This document shows, piece after piece, positions 51,713 through 60,562 of a stretch of DNA of 64,000 bases. Source of the DNA: UBA5239 sp040394635. GTDB taxonomy: Bacteria > Verrucomicrobiota > Lentisphaeria > Victivallales > Victivallaceae. The DNA is taken from assembly GCA_040394635.1 (NCBI GenBank), contig JBEBRW010000005.1:1-64000 (forward strand). The letters are read 5' to 3'. The translations under genes were made by a program, and so were the position numbers. The notes under the pieces are model-generated. The model was not told the DNA's origin and did no database searches. It saw only the letters and a program-made list of their open reading frames with translations. Within the stretch, counting starts at the first letter, position 1, and each line of letters opens with the position of its first letter.

Positions 51713-52768
51713 TCAGAATTCGGGGATGATGCAGACTGCCCCGGGGACAGTCGCTTTGTGTTCTGTACCGACGAGGTGAACTTCGTTGGCCCGCTGGTTG
51801 GCCGACAATATTGCCCCGCCTTTGGCAAAAGCGAAGTCGCATGGCCAGCTGCCGCCGCACGGCAGGCATTCCAGCAGTTTCATACCGCCGTCAGCTGATA
51901 ATTCGATCATCGCGATTGAATCGTGCCCTCGGTTGGTGACTGCCAGTCGTTTGCCATCCGGGGTCAGGTGAATCGCGGCGGGATAGTTTTGCCCGGTGAA
52001 GTCGTCCGGCAGGGTTCTGATGGAGCGAAGCAGAACTGCCTGTCCATTTCCCTCATAACGTAGTGTCGAAACCGTACTGTCCAGCTCATTGATCGTGTAA
52101 AAAATATCGCTGCCGGGACGGAAAACCAGATGTCGCGGCCCGGAGCCAGGCGGCAGCTTGACGCTGTTTACCTGTGCGGTGTCAATTCCACATGCAGGGT
52201 CGAATGGATACATCCGGACTTCATCGGTGCCGAGGTCGACCACCGCCAGAAACCGCCCGTCCGGTGTGAAGCCGACGAAATGCGCATGCGGTCCCTGTTG
52301 ACGGGGCGTGGCGCCGCGGCCGCTGTGCGGTATGACCCGCTTTTCAGTTGGAATACCATCGGCCAGTTTGAATTCGGTGATTGAACCATCGGTATAGTTG
52401 GCCGTATAAAGGAAGTTACCGCCTGCTGAAACACAAAGATGGCAGCTGATTTTACCGCCCGCAGGCGAATAATCCACGCGGTTAAGAGTTGCGCCGTCCA
52501 CCCGCCAGGTGACGACTCCGCCTTCCTTGCCTCCGAAAACCGTTCCGTACAGATAACGGCGGTCCGGGGACCACGCCAGATAGCTCAGCCCCGGTTCGGG
52601 GATGAAATCCATAATCCGGAGTTCATTGCCGGAACAGGCGATTTTGTACAAGCCGCCATGTTCATCTTTGGCCGAGGCGCAAGCGTAAAATACGGTGGCC
52701 TCAGGCTGCTCCGTACAGAAGCAGCCGCCCAGAAGCAAACAGAATATCATTAACAACAGGTTTTTCAT
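51713..52768 (-). CDS. Lactonase-family beta-propeller lipoprotein
   Basis: A 351-residue protein of the 7-bladed 6-phosphogluconolactonase/lactonase family (PF10282-like). The lipobox LLLGGC (Cys 16) follows a hydrophobic signal, so it is a lipoprotein at the cell envelope. Propeller repeats: YLAWSPDRRYLYGTVFGG, LCVSAGGNFLYTANY, AHFVGFTPDGRFLAVVDLG, RHLVFRPGSDIFYTINEL, IHLTPDGKRLAVTNRG. Export rules against a role in the pentose phosphate pathway; it may hydrolyse or bind sugar lactones outside the cell. Start taken at ATG 52768; an in-frame TTG at 52777 lies within the preceding terminator's T-run region. Confidence 0.88.
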   Translation of the reverse strand: MKNLLLMIFCLLLGGCFCTEQPEATVFYACASAKDEHGGLYKIACSGNELRIMDFIPEPGLSYLAWSPDRRYLYGTVFGGKEGGVVTWRVDGATLNRVDYSPAGGKISCHLCVSAGGNFLYTANYTDGSITEFKLADGIPTEKRVIPHSGRGATPRQQGPHAHFVGFTPDGRFLAVVDLGTDEVRMYPFDPACGIDTAQVNSVKLPPGSGPRHLVFRPGSDIFYTINELDSTVSTLRYEGNGQAVLLRSIRTLPDDFTGQNYPAAIHLTPDGKRLAVTNRGHDSIAMIELSADGGMKLLECLPCGGSWPCDFAFAKGGAILSANQRANEVHLVGTEHKATVPGAVCIIPEF

Positions 52769-52774
52769 AGTGTC

Positions 52775-52803
52775 CAAAAAAATGGCAGCCGGTTAAGGCT
52801 GCC
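52775..52803 (-). terminator. Rho-independent terminator of fructose-bisphosphate aldolase gene
   Basis: Minus-strand stem GGCAGCC / GGCTGCC with a 6-nt loop followed by a run of seven T. It lies between the aldolase stop and the lactonase start. Confidence 0.88.
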
Positions 52804-52829
52804 AGATATTCACAGAATTTCAGTGACGA

Positions 52830-53804
52830 TTAGTCATTGGCGTGACCAGCGGAGCCGAGCACTTCTTTGTTCTTGTGAATGTAGAGCTGTTTGAGCATAT
52901 CGCGGGCGGGGCCGAGATATTTGCGCGGGTCGAATTCAGCCGGTTTTTCGGCGAATTCTTTGCGGATGGCGGCGGTCATGGCGAGACGGCCGTCGGAGTC
53001 GATGTTGATTTTGCAGACAGCGGATTTGGCCGCTTCGCGGAGCTGGTCCTCACCGATACCGATGGCGTCTTTCAGTTTGCCGCCGAAGGAATTGATGATC
53101 TGGACGAGATCCTGCGGAACCGAGGAGGAACCGTGCAGCACGATCGGGAAGCCGGGGAGACGGCGTTCGATTTCAGCGAGGATGTCGAGACGGATCTTGG
53201 GGTCCTGGCCGGGCTTGAATTTGAAAGCGCCGTGCGAGGTGCCGATGGAGATCGCGAGGCTGTCCACGCCGGTCTTGCTGACGAAGTCCTGGACTTCTTC
53301 CGGCTGGGTGTAGGTGTGGTCCGCGGCGGAGACTTCATCTTCCACGCCGGCGAGCACGCCGAGTTCGCCTTCGACGGTGACGTCGTACTGGTGGGCGTAT
53401 TCCACGACCTTGCGGGTCAGGGCCACGTTTTCTTCATAAGAATGATGGGAACCGTCGATCATGACCGAGGAGAAACCGAATTCGATACAGCTTTTGCAGA
53501 GTTCGAAGGTATCGCCGTGGTCGAGGTGCAGAACGATCGGAATGCCCTTGCCGTTGGTGAGTTCCTTGGCGTATTCGACCGCGCCCTGGGCCATGTAGCG
53601 GAGGAGGGTCTGGTTGGCATACTTACGGGCGCCGGAGGACACCTGCAAAATCACCGGGGAATTGGTTTCGCAGCAGGCCTGGATAATCGCCTGGAGCTGT
53701 TCCATGTTATTGAAATTGTAGGCCGGAATCGCGTAATGGCCTTTCATGGCCTTGGCGAACATGTCTCTGGTGTTAACCAGTCCGAGGTCCTTGTAGTTGA
53801 TCAT
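52830..53804 (-). CDS. fba: Class II fructose-bisphosphate aldolase
   Basis: A 324-residue zinc-dependent aldolase of glycolysis/gluconeogenesis joining dihydroxyacetone phosphate and glyceraldehyde 3-phosphate. It has AIPAYNFNNMEQLQAI, the HLDHGD motif (residues 93-98) with catalytic Asp and zinc His, VEGELGVLAGVEDE, GTSHGAFKF with a zinc His, and LHGSSSVPQDL. KINIDSDGR closes the phosphate site. Size fits class IIA/IIB enzymes. AAGGAG precedes ATG 53804. Upstream, 53860-53875 holds an inverted repeat possibly regulating it. Single-gene unit with its own terminator. Confidence 0.96.
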   Translation of the reverse strand: MINYKDLGLVNTRDMFAKAMKGHYAIPAYNFNNMEQLQAIIQACCETNSPVILQVSSGARKYANQTLLRYMAQGAVEYAKELTNGKGIPIVLHLDHGDTFELCKSCIEFGFSSVMIDGSHHSYEENVALTRKVVEYAHQYDVTVEGELGVLAGVEDEVSAADHTYTQPEEVQDFVSKTGVDSLAISIGTSHGAFKFKPGQDPKIRLDILAEIERRLPGFPIVLHGSSSVPQDLVQIINSFGGKLKDAIGIGEDQLREAAKSAVCKINIDSDGRLAMTAAIRKEFAEKPAEFDPRKYLGPARDMLKQLYIHKNKEVLGSAGHAND

Positions 53805-53859
53805 GAGATAATCTCCTTAATGGGTTAATTGTAAAAACATTGTAGTAATATGCCTCAAA

Positions 53860-53875
53860 ATTGTAAAAATACAAT
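53860..53875. promoter_or_regulatory. Inverted repeat upstream of aldolase gene
   Basis: ATTGTA-AAAA-TACAAT, perfect 6-bp arms, 56 nt before the aldolase start and in the divergent region shared with the lipoprotein operon. The half-site TTGTA recurs at 53829 and 53905 and in the gdhA upstream palindrome. Confidence 0.4.
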
Positions 53876-53960
53876 CAAAATATTCGGATTATCCGATAAA
53901 AAATTTGTAAAGCGGGGCGTCTAATATATAGTTATTTCACTGAAAACCAGGAAGATTAAA

Positions 53961-54968
53961 ATGAAAACGATTATTTTTCCAGCAATAGCCGTGGCCGCAG
54001 TAGTATTGCTCTCCGGCTGCAAGCAACCGGTGGACGACGGGGCCGTGGAAAGAGAACGCATCCTGGTGCTGGAGCAGGAACTGGCGACCCTGCAGAAAAA
54101 ACAGCCGGAAATGGTGTCGTTGAATGAAATCTTCGACAATATGACGCGCAACCAGATGAGCCACGAGCTGGTGATGCGTTATCTGGAGCTGATCGACCCG
54201 CCGCCGAATGCCTCGCCGGAACAGATCCGGCAATACATTTACCGGTTGACCAGGCTCGTCGACATGCCGGTTCAGGATTACAAGGCCATGAAGCTCGCCG
54301 TCATGGCGCGCCTGAGCGGCCTGGGCCGGGAATACCTGCCGGATCTGTTGTTTTATGCGGGTTCGCATGCTGTTCGCGAGGTGGTGGCCCCCATGGTGAA
54401 ACCGGAAGACAAGGAAATGCTGCGCAATTTGGCGGTGACCCGGATGGGCGCGCAGAGCATTCTGGCCGGCGATATGTTCCTGAAATTTGCCGACAAATCG
54501 GACAAGGATACCCTTTTGTATCTGCTGCGGACCAATACCAGCGCACTTCATACGATAACCCAGTTGGAGCTCGAAAAGGAAGCCATGCCCATCATCAAAC
54601 AAAGGCTGCTGGGAGAAGATCAACTGCAGAATTTCGATCAGTTTTTTGACGCCGCCATGCGCAATATGGAGGACGCCGAGCGCCCCGAGTTCTTCCGGCG
54701 CGTGCTGCGAAACGTGAAAATCCTCGCACAGAACAATTCCTGGCAAGCCACCCACTCGGCCATTAAAATGGCTTCCTACGGGTGTCTCGGCGCTTTTCAC
54801 TTCGTCATGGACAACAAAAACCTTTACCATAATTACCAGGACATGCATCGCAAGCTGCTTATGATGAGTGAATTCGACAAGATCGAAAATATGGAATCCT
54901 GGTACGAGGCGAACAAAGACAATCTGGTTTTCGACCCCGATAAAAAAATTTACAAAGTCGCAAAATAA
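53961..54968 (+). CDS. Lipoprotein of unknown function (tandem paralogue 1)
   Basis: A 335-residue lipoprotein: lipobox LLSGC (Cys ~20), then a short coiled coil (VERERILVLEQELATLQKKQ) and a helical body. It is paralogous to the next gene: both carry the coiled-coil start, a conserved VxRYxxxxxxP-SPEQ segment and a closing WYEANKDNLVFDPDKKIY-type tail. Divergent from the aldolase gene. No catalytic motif. With the following two genes it forms an envelope-related operon. Confidence 0.8.
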   Translation: MKTIIFPAIAVAAVVLLSGCKQPVDDGAVERERILVLEQELATLQKKQPEMVSLNEIFDNMTRNQMSHELVMRYLELIDPPPNASPEQIRQYIYRLTRLVDMPVQDYKAMKLAVMARLSGLGREYLPDLLFYAGSHAVREVVAPMVKPEDKEMLRNLAVTRMGAQSILAGDMFLKFADKSDKDTLLYLLRTNTSALHTITQLELEKEAMPIIKQRLLGEDQLQNFDQFFDAAMRNMEDAERPEFFRRVLRNVKILAQNNSWQATHSAIKMASYGCLGAFHFVMDNKNLYHNYQDMHRKLLMMSEFDKIENMESWYEANKDNLVFDPDKKIYKVAK

Positions 54969-54988
54969 TGCGTTAAGGAGGTACGAAT

Positions 54989-56002
54989 ATGTACAAATCA
55001 ATCACACTTGCAAGTCTGGCCGCGGTTTCGATGCTGCTGGCCGCCGGCTGCACCAATCCGCAAACCAATGCCGCGCTGAACAACCGGATCAATGAACTGG
55101 AGGCGGAAATCAAACAGCTGAAAGCGAGCGACCAGGGGATGATCAACCTGCGGGAGTTTTTTGACACCTATTACCAGAACGGGCAGATCAGCGAATCGCT
55201 GGTCTACCGGTACATGAAGTCGCTGGAGTTGCCGGCCGACCCCACCCCCGAACAGGTCAAGGACTATCTGCAGAAAATCAGCAAGCTGAACAATTATAAT
55301 TACCGCGGCTCCATACAGGGCGAAATCACCGAGCAGCTGGGCAAGCTCGATCACTCCTACCTCGAAGTACTGATTCCCTATATCGGGCAAATCAACTCAA
55401 TACAGAATACCGTGCGAAAGCTGGTGACGAAGGAAGACAGGCCCTTGATTCTGAAATATCTGAAAGGGGGCGACCAGCAGATGAGTTACCAGCTTGTCGA
55501 AATCTACAAGGGCATAGCCGATGCTTCGGACCGGGAATTTCTCCTGGAAATCCTGCCGAAAAATCCCAACCTGTTGTCCGCCCTCAGCGACTGCCCGCCC
55601 GAAATGCTGCTGCCGATCGTGACCGCCAAGCTGTTGAACGACAATAACTTCAATAACCGTGACCAATGGCTGAGCTATGCCTTGAAAAATCTGGACGACG
55701 AAGCAAGAACCGAGTTCCTGAAAAAATACTGGCGGGGCCTGCGCGAAACCAACCGCAGCGACCGTTCCAATATGACCTATGTGGCGCTGCAGCTGCTCCC
55801 GTACGGGTTCAAACCGGCCTTTACTTTCATGGCGATGAACCTTCAGCTGCTCAGAAATGATAATTACCGGATGAACCAGTTCCTCTCTTTCACCCCGTCC
55901 AGCAGCGAAGGCGAGTTCAAGCAATGGTACGACGCCAACGCCGACGACATCGTTTTCGATGATGATATCGGTATTTTCATCGTACCCAAGAGTAAGAAAT
56001 AA
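54989..56002 (+). CDS. Lipoprotein of unknown function (tandem paralogue 2)
   Basis: A 337-residue lipoprotein with lipobox LLAAGC (Cys ~21), coiled coil (NNRINELEAEIKQLKASDQG), helical body and closing WYDANADDIVFDDDIGIF, matching its upstream neighbour. The two probably arose by tandem duplication and may form a hetero-complex at the outer membrane; that is an inference. Excellent ribosome-binding site (TTAAGGAGGTACGAAT). The membrane glycosyltransferase-like gene follows after only 3 nt. Confidence 0.8.
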   Translation: MYKSITLASLAAVSMLLAAGCTNPQTNAALNNRINELEAEIKQLKASDQGMINLREFFDTYYQNGQISESLVYRYMKSLELPADPTPEQVKDYLQKISKLNNYNYRGSIQGEITEQLGKLDHSYLEVLIPYIGQINSIQNTVRKLVTKEDRPLILKYLKGGDQQMSYQLVEIYKGIADASDREFLLEILPKNPNLLSALSDCPPEMLLPIVTAKLLNDNNFNNRDQWLSYALKNLDDEARTEFLKKYWRGLRETNRSDRSNMTYVALQLLPYGFKPAFTFMAMNLQLLRNDNYRMNQFLSFTPSSSEGEFKQWYDANADDIVFDDDIGIFIVPKSKK

Positions 56003-56005
56003 AGA

Positions 56006-57463
56006 ATGGAAACTGCAGACCGGAAACTCACTTTGGAGCAGGTCATCGGGCGCTACGGCTTCGGCGTAGCGCTCGTTTTGATTCTGCTGTTCGGCTTTCT
56101 TTATACCAAGTCGGAAGTCACCATGTCCGGCAATGAGGCCACCCGGCTGGGAACGACCCAGTGTGTGGTCGACCTCGGTACTTTCGCGCTGGAAAACGGC
56201 ATGTTCAAAACCGTTGACCGGGTGATCATGAACAACCATGTTTACAGCGACAAGCCGCTGCTGCTGCCGGTCCTGGCCTGCGCTCCTTATTGGGTGATCA
56301 AAAATGTCTTCGGCTTCAGCTTCGGAGAACATTATTATCTGGTGATTTTCCTGCTGAATTACCTGTGTGCTTATTTGCTGAATGTCCTGATGTTCTGGCT
56401 GTTCTACAAAATGCTCTGCCGGAAATTGCCGGATGCGGCGCCGTCGTTCCGGCTGTTCGGCGCGTTGGCGCTTATTTTCTCGACCATGCTTTTCAGCTAC
56501 AGTGTGGCGATCAACAATCACACCTCGGCCGCCGCAGTGGTGTTGATTCTGCTGTATTGCCTGGAACGCCACGAGCGGGACATGCCGCTGGGCATGGCGT
56601 TCCTGATTGGTATCCTGACCGGTACGCTGTTGAATTTCGAGTATATCTTCGGCGGGATTTTCGGGCTCAGTGCTTTTGTGCTGGTGCTGTTTTCGCCGGA
56701 GTGGAAGATCCGTTGGCTTCCGGCGGTGCTGTATGCCTGCGGTGCGTTCATCATGATCGGAGTCATGTTTTCGCTGAACTTCATCGCTTTCGGGACGCTG
56801 ATGCCGCTTTATTCCGAAACCCACCACGTTGGCCTCAATCCGCGGATTCTATTCTATATTTTCAACTCCACCTTCGGCTTCAAGGGTTTTTTCCTTTATA
56901 TGCCGGCGCTGCTGTTTATCATCCCGGCCGTCCTGAAAACCGCCCGGGCGCGCGGTGACCGGTTGAAAGTAACCATGCTTATCTCCGTCGCTGCCGCATT
57001 TCTGCTTTACTGGCTCGTGACCAGCGAATACGGCGGCTGGAGCTTCGGGTTCCGTTACCTGATACCGGCGATACCGGTCATGTTTTATTTCATCATACTG
57101 GATTTGCAGAACTGGCGCAGAAGCGCAAAAACCTATCTATTTCTGCTGTGCGTGGGGTGGGGCGTCATCGTATCCCAGCTTGGCGCCTACAATCCGTGGT
57201 GCATCAGCTACGAGCCGCATATTACCGGCGAACGTTATGCGAAATTCAAAAATTCCTTTCTCGGAAATTTCCTCTGCTGGTCATTCGAGTACTATCCGGA
57301 CAGTTTTTTCACCCGGTTCCAGATCGACAAAGTCTACGGCGAGCGTGATTCGGCTATGTTCCTGACGGATTCCTACTCCAACGCGAAAAACATCGACATG
57401 CTGCAAAAGTCCGGAGAAGTTTTCCGGGCCCTCGCTCCCGCCCCTTCTTCCGCCGAAGATTGA
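56006..57463 (+). CDS. Polytopic membrane protein, glycosyltransferase 39/87-like
   Basis: A 485-residue inner-membrane protein with about ten hydrophobic helices. The early extracytoplasmic loop contains the Asn-His/Tyr-Ser-Asp-Lys pattern (NNHVYSDKPLLLPVLA), similar to the acidic loop of PMT-like, lipid-linked-sugar-dependent glycosyltransferases. Later helices include FIMIGVMFSLNFIAFGTL and WSFGFRYLIPAIPVMFYFI. It could transfer sugars to lipid or protein acceptors, perhaps to the two lipoproteins encoded just upstream (3-nt gap). The acceptor is a guess; assignment to a GT family needs profile support. Confidence 0.75.
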   Translation: METADRKLTLEQVIGRYGFGVALVLILLFGFLYTKSEVTMSGNEATRLGTTQCVVDLGTFALENGMFKTVDRVIMNNHVYSDKPLLLPVLACAPYWVIKNVFGFSFGEHYYLVIFLLNYLCAYLLNVLMFWLFYKMLCRKLPDAAPSFRLFGALALIFSTMLFSYSVAINNHTSAAAVVLILLYCLERHERDMPLGMAFLIGILTGTLLNFEYIFGGIFGLSAFVLVLFSPEWKIRWLPAVLYACGAFIMIGVMFSLNFIAFGTLMPLYSETHHVGLNPRILFYIFNSTFGFKGFFLYMPALLFIIPAVLKTARARGDRLKVTMLISVAAAFLLYWLVTSEYGGWSFGFRYLIPAIPVMFYFIILDLQNWRRSAKTYLFLLCVGWGVIVSQLGAYNPWCISYEPHITGERYAKFKNSFLGNFLCWSFEYYPDSFFTRFQIDKVYGERDSAMFLTDSYSNAKNIDMLQKSGEVFRALAPAPSSAED

Positions 57464-57625
57464 TCCGGGATCCTTCTCTCTCCGGTGCATTATTTTCAAA
57501 TAATAATTAAGTATTTGATTAATTAATAAAAAAATTCAAAAATTTTTATTAAAGCAATACTAAATCACTGAACGAAAGAGTTTATCGAATCCTAAACCTT
57601 GCATAAACAGCTCATTTATGCCGGG

Positions 57626-57653
57626 TTGACATTTTGCATTTCTCCTATATAAT
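57626..57653 (+). promoter_or_regulatory. Strong sigma70-type promoter
   Basis: TTGACA (57626-57631) and TATAAT (57648-57653), both consensus, 16-nt spacing. It lies 31 nt before the start of the Cys/HTH protein gene. One of the best promoters in the window. Confidence 0.8.
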
Positions 57654-57684
57654 ATTAAGTATCAACTAAAATATGGGAGTCGAT

Positions 57685-58302
57685 ATGGAATGCTACGGAA
57701 AATTGTTTCAGAAGAAAGAAGAATGCGGCAAATGCAAGCTCGGAAAGTGGTGTGCCACGGCAGGTGACCCCGAATTGCTGGTCGATAAAATGATGAACCT
57801 CTCCGGATTCAGTCCGATTCTGGAGGATGACCTGCCGCAGCAGTCACCGGAGGAAACGCCGGAGAAAAAAGATTCACGCACTTATTCCCAGGAGGATCTC
57901 TACGAGGTGATCGCGTTTTTTCTGGCGCTCGACTGGCAGACCATCGAAATGCTCGAGGAAAAACTCAACCACCCGGAAATCAAGTTCACCGACATGAGCC
58001 GCGAACGCAAGATCACCAAACAGGCCGTCCACAAATTCATCAAGTCACGCTGCGAAATGTTCCCTGAGCTCGAACCCTTTCTGCGCAACCGGAAAAACCG
58101 GATCAATAACAACAGTATCCAGAAAAACAATGAAACCTTTATGGAGGCAGTATGTCGAATCAAAAAGACCACGTGCGAAACGAAATCGAAAAAGTCAGAA
58201 CCCGTCTCTCCGTCCTGGAAGAGCTTGAACTGCTTGACTCAGAGTTTGGACTTATCAAGATTGAGTATATGCAGAGGCGCCGCATCCTCGAATCAAAGTT
58301 GA
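57685..58302 (+). CDS. Cys-rich N-terminus plus helix-turn-helix protein
   Basis: A 205-residue protein of unknown function. The N-terminus has four cysteines (MECYGKLF..., ECGKCKLGKWC: C-x10-C-x2-C-x5-C), a possible metal or Fe-S site. Residues ~65-130 are helical with a possible sigma-region-4-like helix-turn-helix (MSRERKITKQAVHKFIKSRC). The last ~50 residues are Ser/Lys-rich and overlap another gene in a different frame, so they may not be constrained. Start ATG 57685 has GGGAG 6 nt upstream; an in-frame ATG at 57673 overlaps that site. Driven by the consensus promoter at 57626. Confidence 0.65.
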   Translation: MECYGKLFQKKEECGKCKLGKWCATAGDPELLVDKMMNLSGFSPILEDDLPQQSPEETPEKKDSRTYSQEDLYEVIAFFLALDWQTIEMLEEKLNHPEIKFTDMSRERKITKQAVHKFIKSRCEMFPELEPFLRNRKNRINNNSIQKNNETFMEAVCRIKKTTCETKSKKSEPVSPSWKSLNCLTQSLDLSRLSICRGAASSNQS

Positions 58303-58343
58303 CGGACCCCGCCGAAGCCCCGGAAAACCTTCCCGATTCATGA
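58152..58343 (+). CDS. Small coiled-coil protein overlapping the preceding gene
   Basis: A 63-residue, highly charged protein (MSNQKDHVRNEIEKVRTRLS, with LEELELLDSEFGLIK) predicted to be a coiled coil. GGAGG lies 4-5 nt before ATG 58152, a strong ribosome-binding site. It overlaps the last 151 bp of the preceding gene in another frame and extends 41 bp past its stop. Its sequence looks more protein-like than the overlapped tail of the other reading frame. Confidence 0.6.
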   Translation: MSNQKDHVRNEIEKVRTRLSVLEELELLDSEFGLIKIEYMQRRRILESKLTDPAEAPENLPDS

Positions 58344-58352
58344 CACGCTTAC

Positions 58353-58375
58353 AACCCGCCGCCGGCGGGTTTCTT
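58353..58375. terminator. Short bidirectional terminator hairpin
   Basis: AACCCGCC-GCC-GGCGGGTT, 8-bp stem followed by TTCTTCTATTT on the plus strand. Lies between the converging small-protein and AraC regulator genes. Confidence 0.6.
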
Positions 58376-59227
58376 CTATTTCCGGCCCCGACCCGGGGAG
58401 GTGTGATATTGCGCCCGGTACCTTTTGATGAAGTGCCCGGCATCATAGAAACCGCAGATGCCCGCGATCTCCTGGACCGTCAACCCGGTATTATGCAAGT
58501 ACCACTGCGCGTTCGACATCCGCAGCCGCAGCAGGTATTCGGAGAAACCGCAATGCGCGTACTCCCTGAACAATTTTGTAATATAATCGGGGTGGACCCC
58601 GAATTTCAGCGCCAGCTCTTTGCGGCTGACCGGCTCCCGGCAGTTGGTTTCCAGATACGAACTGACCTGCTGAAACGTATGGTACGCCGAGCGCCCGGGC
58701 AGGCCCCGCCCGCCGTTTTGCAGATGCTCGACGATCCGCCGGATCATCATTACTCCGAGTTCGCAGCTCAATTTCGAGTCCGCCGGATGCCCGATCCGGG
58801 CCGTCATGACCGCAAACAACGCCGGAATATCCAGTTCTTCGCGTATTTCCGCCGTGTACCACAGGTCGCTCCGCGTCACCACCCGCGAGTGTTCGGCGGT
58901 GTGGTTGTGCCACGACATCGCCAGCCGCCCGAATTCCCCCGCCACGATCCCGATCCGCCGGCAATCATATTCCCAGTCCACCCGGTACGGATGCCCCGGT
59001 GGAACAAAGAACAGCTCCCCCGCGTTCAGCACATGCGACACAATCCTGCCCTGGCGGTAAAAATGCACCCGCTGCCTGCCGCCGACCAGAAACTCCAGCA
59101 ATCCGCCGGTTTCGTAGTTCATGCCGCCCGTCGCGCGCCCCTCCCCGGCGAAAACCACCTGCCGGAACCCCCTCGGCCGGTCCAGGATCGACAAAAATGC
59201 ATTGATTGTTTTATCCGGATGTCTCAT
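58376..59227 (-). CDS. AraC family transcriptional regulator
   Basis: A 283-residue regulator with an N-terminal sensing domain of cupin type (residues ~25-95, GGLLEFLVGGRQRVHFYR, NAGELFFVPPGHPYRVDW) and a C-terminal AraC DNA-binding domain (~185-283): VSRKELALKFGVHPDYITKL and VQEIAGICGFYDAGHFIKRY. It is divergent from the alpha-L-fucosidase-like gene, whose start is 106 nt away, so it probably controls that gene in response to the sugar. Confidence 0.93.
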   Translation of the reverse strand: MRHPDKTINAFLSILDRPRGFRQVVFAGEGRATGGMNYETGGLLEFLVGGRQRVHFYRQGRIVSHVLNAGELFFVPPGHPYRVDWEYDCRRIGIVAGEFGRLAMSWHNHTAEHSRVVTRSDLWYTAEIREELDIPALFAVMTARIGHPADSKLSCELGVMMIRRIVEHLQNGGRGLPGRSAYHTFQQVSSYLETNCREPVSRKELALKFGVHPDYITKLFREYAHCGFSEYLLRLRMSNAQWYLHNTGLTVQEIAGICGFYDAGHFIKRYRAQYHTSPGRGRK

Positions 59228-59333
59228 AGTTCGTATCTATACCATTTAATATCGGGTTTATACTATTGTCATTTAGCATTGTTATTGTATAATTTATTAT
59301 ATCGCAATTATCCAATTCATCAAGAGGAAAACT

Positions 59334-60311
59334 ATGAAAAGAGATCATTTTAAGGGACTGCGCTGGGGGATATTCATGCATTACCTGGCGATTCCGGCCA
59401 GCACCAATGCGCTGCCGGGCGAGCTCAATCCGGCTAACTGGAACCGCAATGTCGACGCCTTCCGGGCCGACAAACTGGCCGCGCAGCTTCATCGGGCCGG
59501 TGCTCAATACATGTTCCTGACCCTAGGCCAGAACTCCGGCTATTACTGCGCGCCGAATGCCGCGCTGGACCGGATCGTCGGCCGGAATGCCGCCACTTCG
59601 CGCTGCAGCCGCCGTGACTTGGTCGCCGACCTGGCCGCAGAGCTGGACAAGTACGGCATCAAGCTTTTCGTCTACCTGCCGAGCCACGCGCCGATGTCGG
59701 ACGCCGAAGCCGTCAAAAAACTCGGATTCGTCGCCGAATGGGATTTCAGCCAATGGAGCCCACCCAACCTCGCTGAACTCCAGGCCGCCGGTACCGACCC
59801 CGACCCGCGCCTGAGTCGCGGACAGCGCAACTACGAAGCCGTCATCCGCGAGTGGTCCGACCGCTGGGGCAGTCAGGTCAACGGCTGGTGGTTCGACGGT
59901 TGTTATTATTATAAGACGATGTACCAGCGTACCGACGAGCCGAATTTCCACAGTTTCGCCGCCGCCGCGCGCTCCGGCAATCCCGGTTCGATGGTTACCT
60001 TCAACTGCGGCGTGCTGTATCCGCCGGTCAGCATCAGCGGCGAGGAAGATTACAGCGCCGGCGAAGTCGTGGAGCTCGACAAAGTTCTCGAGCATGGCCT
60101 CGACAACCTGACCGGCCTCCGCCGCCATATCCTGACCTACGCCGGCTCCAATTGGGGACGCGGCCGGCTCCGGTTCGACGGACCGGCACTCAAGCGCTAC
60201 ACCGACAGCCTGAACCAGATGCAGGCGGTAATCAGCTGGGACGTCCCCTTCAACCCGGCCGACGGCACCCTGAGCGACGAAGTGCTCGAAGCCCTGTCGT
60301 TTTTGAAATAA
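59334..60311 (+). CDS. Alpha-L-fucosidase-like glycoside hydrolase (GH29-like, catalytic domain only)
   Basis: A 325-residue TIM-barrel protein resembling the catalytic domain of GH29 alpha-L-fucosidases: GLRWGIFMHYLAIP, GAQYMFLTLGQNSGYYC, LAAELDKYGIKLFVYLPSHA, and VNGWWFDGCYYY where the Asp occupies the nucleophile position. It lacks a signal peptide and the C-terminal beta domain of full-length fucosidases, and is shorter than typical members. The substrate may differ from fucose. AGAGG precedes ATG 59334, and the divergent AraC regulator suggests substrate-controlled expression. Confidence 0.82.
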   Translation: MKRDHFKGLRWGIFMHYLAIPASTNALPGELNPANWNRNVDAFRADKLAAQLHRAGAQYMFLTLGQNSGYYCAPNAALDRIVGRNAATSRCSRRDLVADLAAELDKYGIKLFVYLPSHAPMSDAEAVKKLGFVAEWDFSQWSPPNLAELQAAGTDPDPRLSRGQRNYEAVIREWSDRWGSQVNGWWFDGCYYYKTMYQRTDEPNFHSFAAAARSGNPGSMVTFNCGVLYPPVSISGEEDYSAGEVVELDKVLEHGLDNLTGLRRHILTYAGSNWGRGRLRFDGPALKRYTDSLNQMQAVISWDVPFNPADGTLSDEVLEALSFLK

Positions 60312-60321
60312 CTAAGGGGCT

Positions 60322-60404
60322 GATACACAGACGTATACGGAGAGGTATAGACTCTTTATATTAGCCTCCGTGTATGTCCGTGTGTCTGTGTCCGTCCGTG
60401 TACC
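60322..60404. repeat. Imperfect inverted repeat with CCGTGT units
   Basis: ACACAGAC (60325-60332) pairs with GTCTGTGT (60384-60391) and TATACGGAG (60334-60342) with CTCCGTGTA (60366-60374). The right arm repeats a TCCGTGT-like unit. Located right after the fucosidase-like gene, so it may act as transcription terminator. Confidence 0.5.
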
Positions 60405-60562
60405 CATTCCTCCCCAAAGCCCCTCCCCTTCTTTTTTTTTACATTTTTTACCTTGCTCGGATATTCACTAATTCACACTTTGTTAATCAATATTACAAAG
60501 ACGCACATCTCTCGGATTAATAGAAAGCTTCTATTTTTCTTGGCGCGATTTCACGAAAAATA

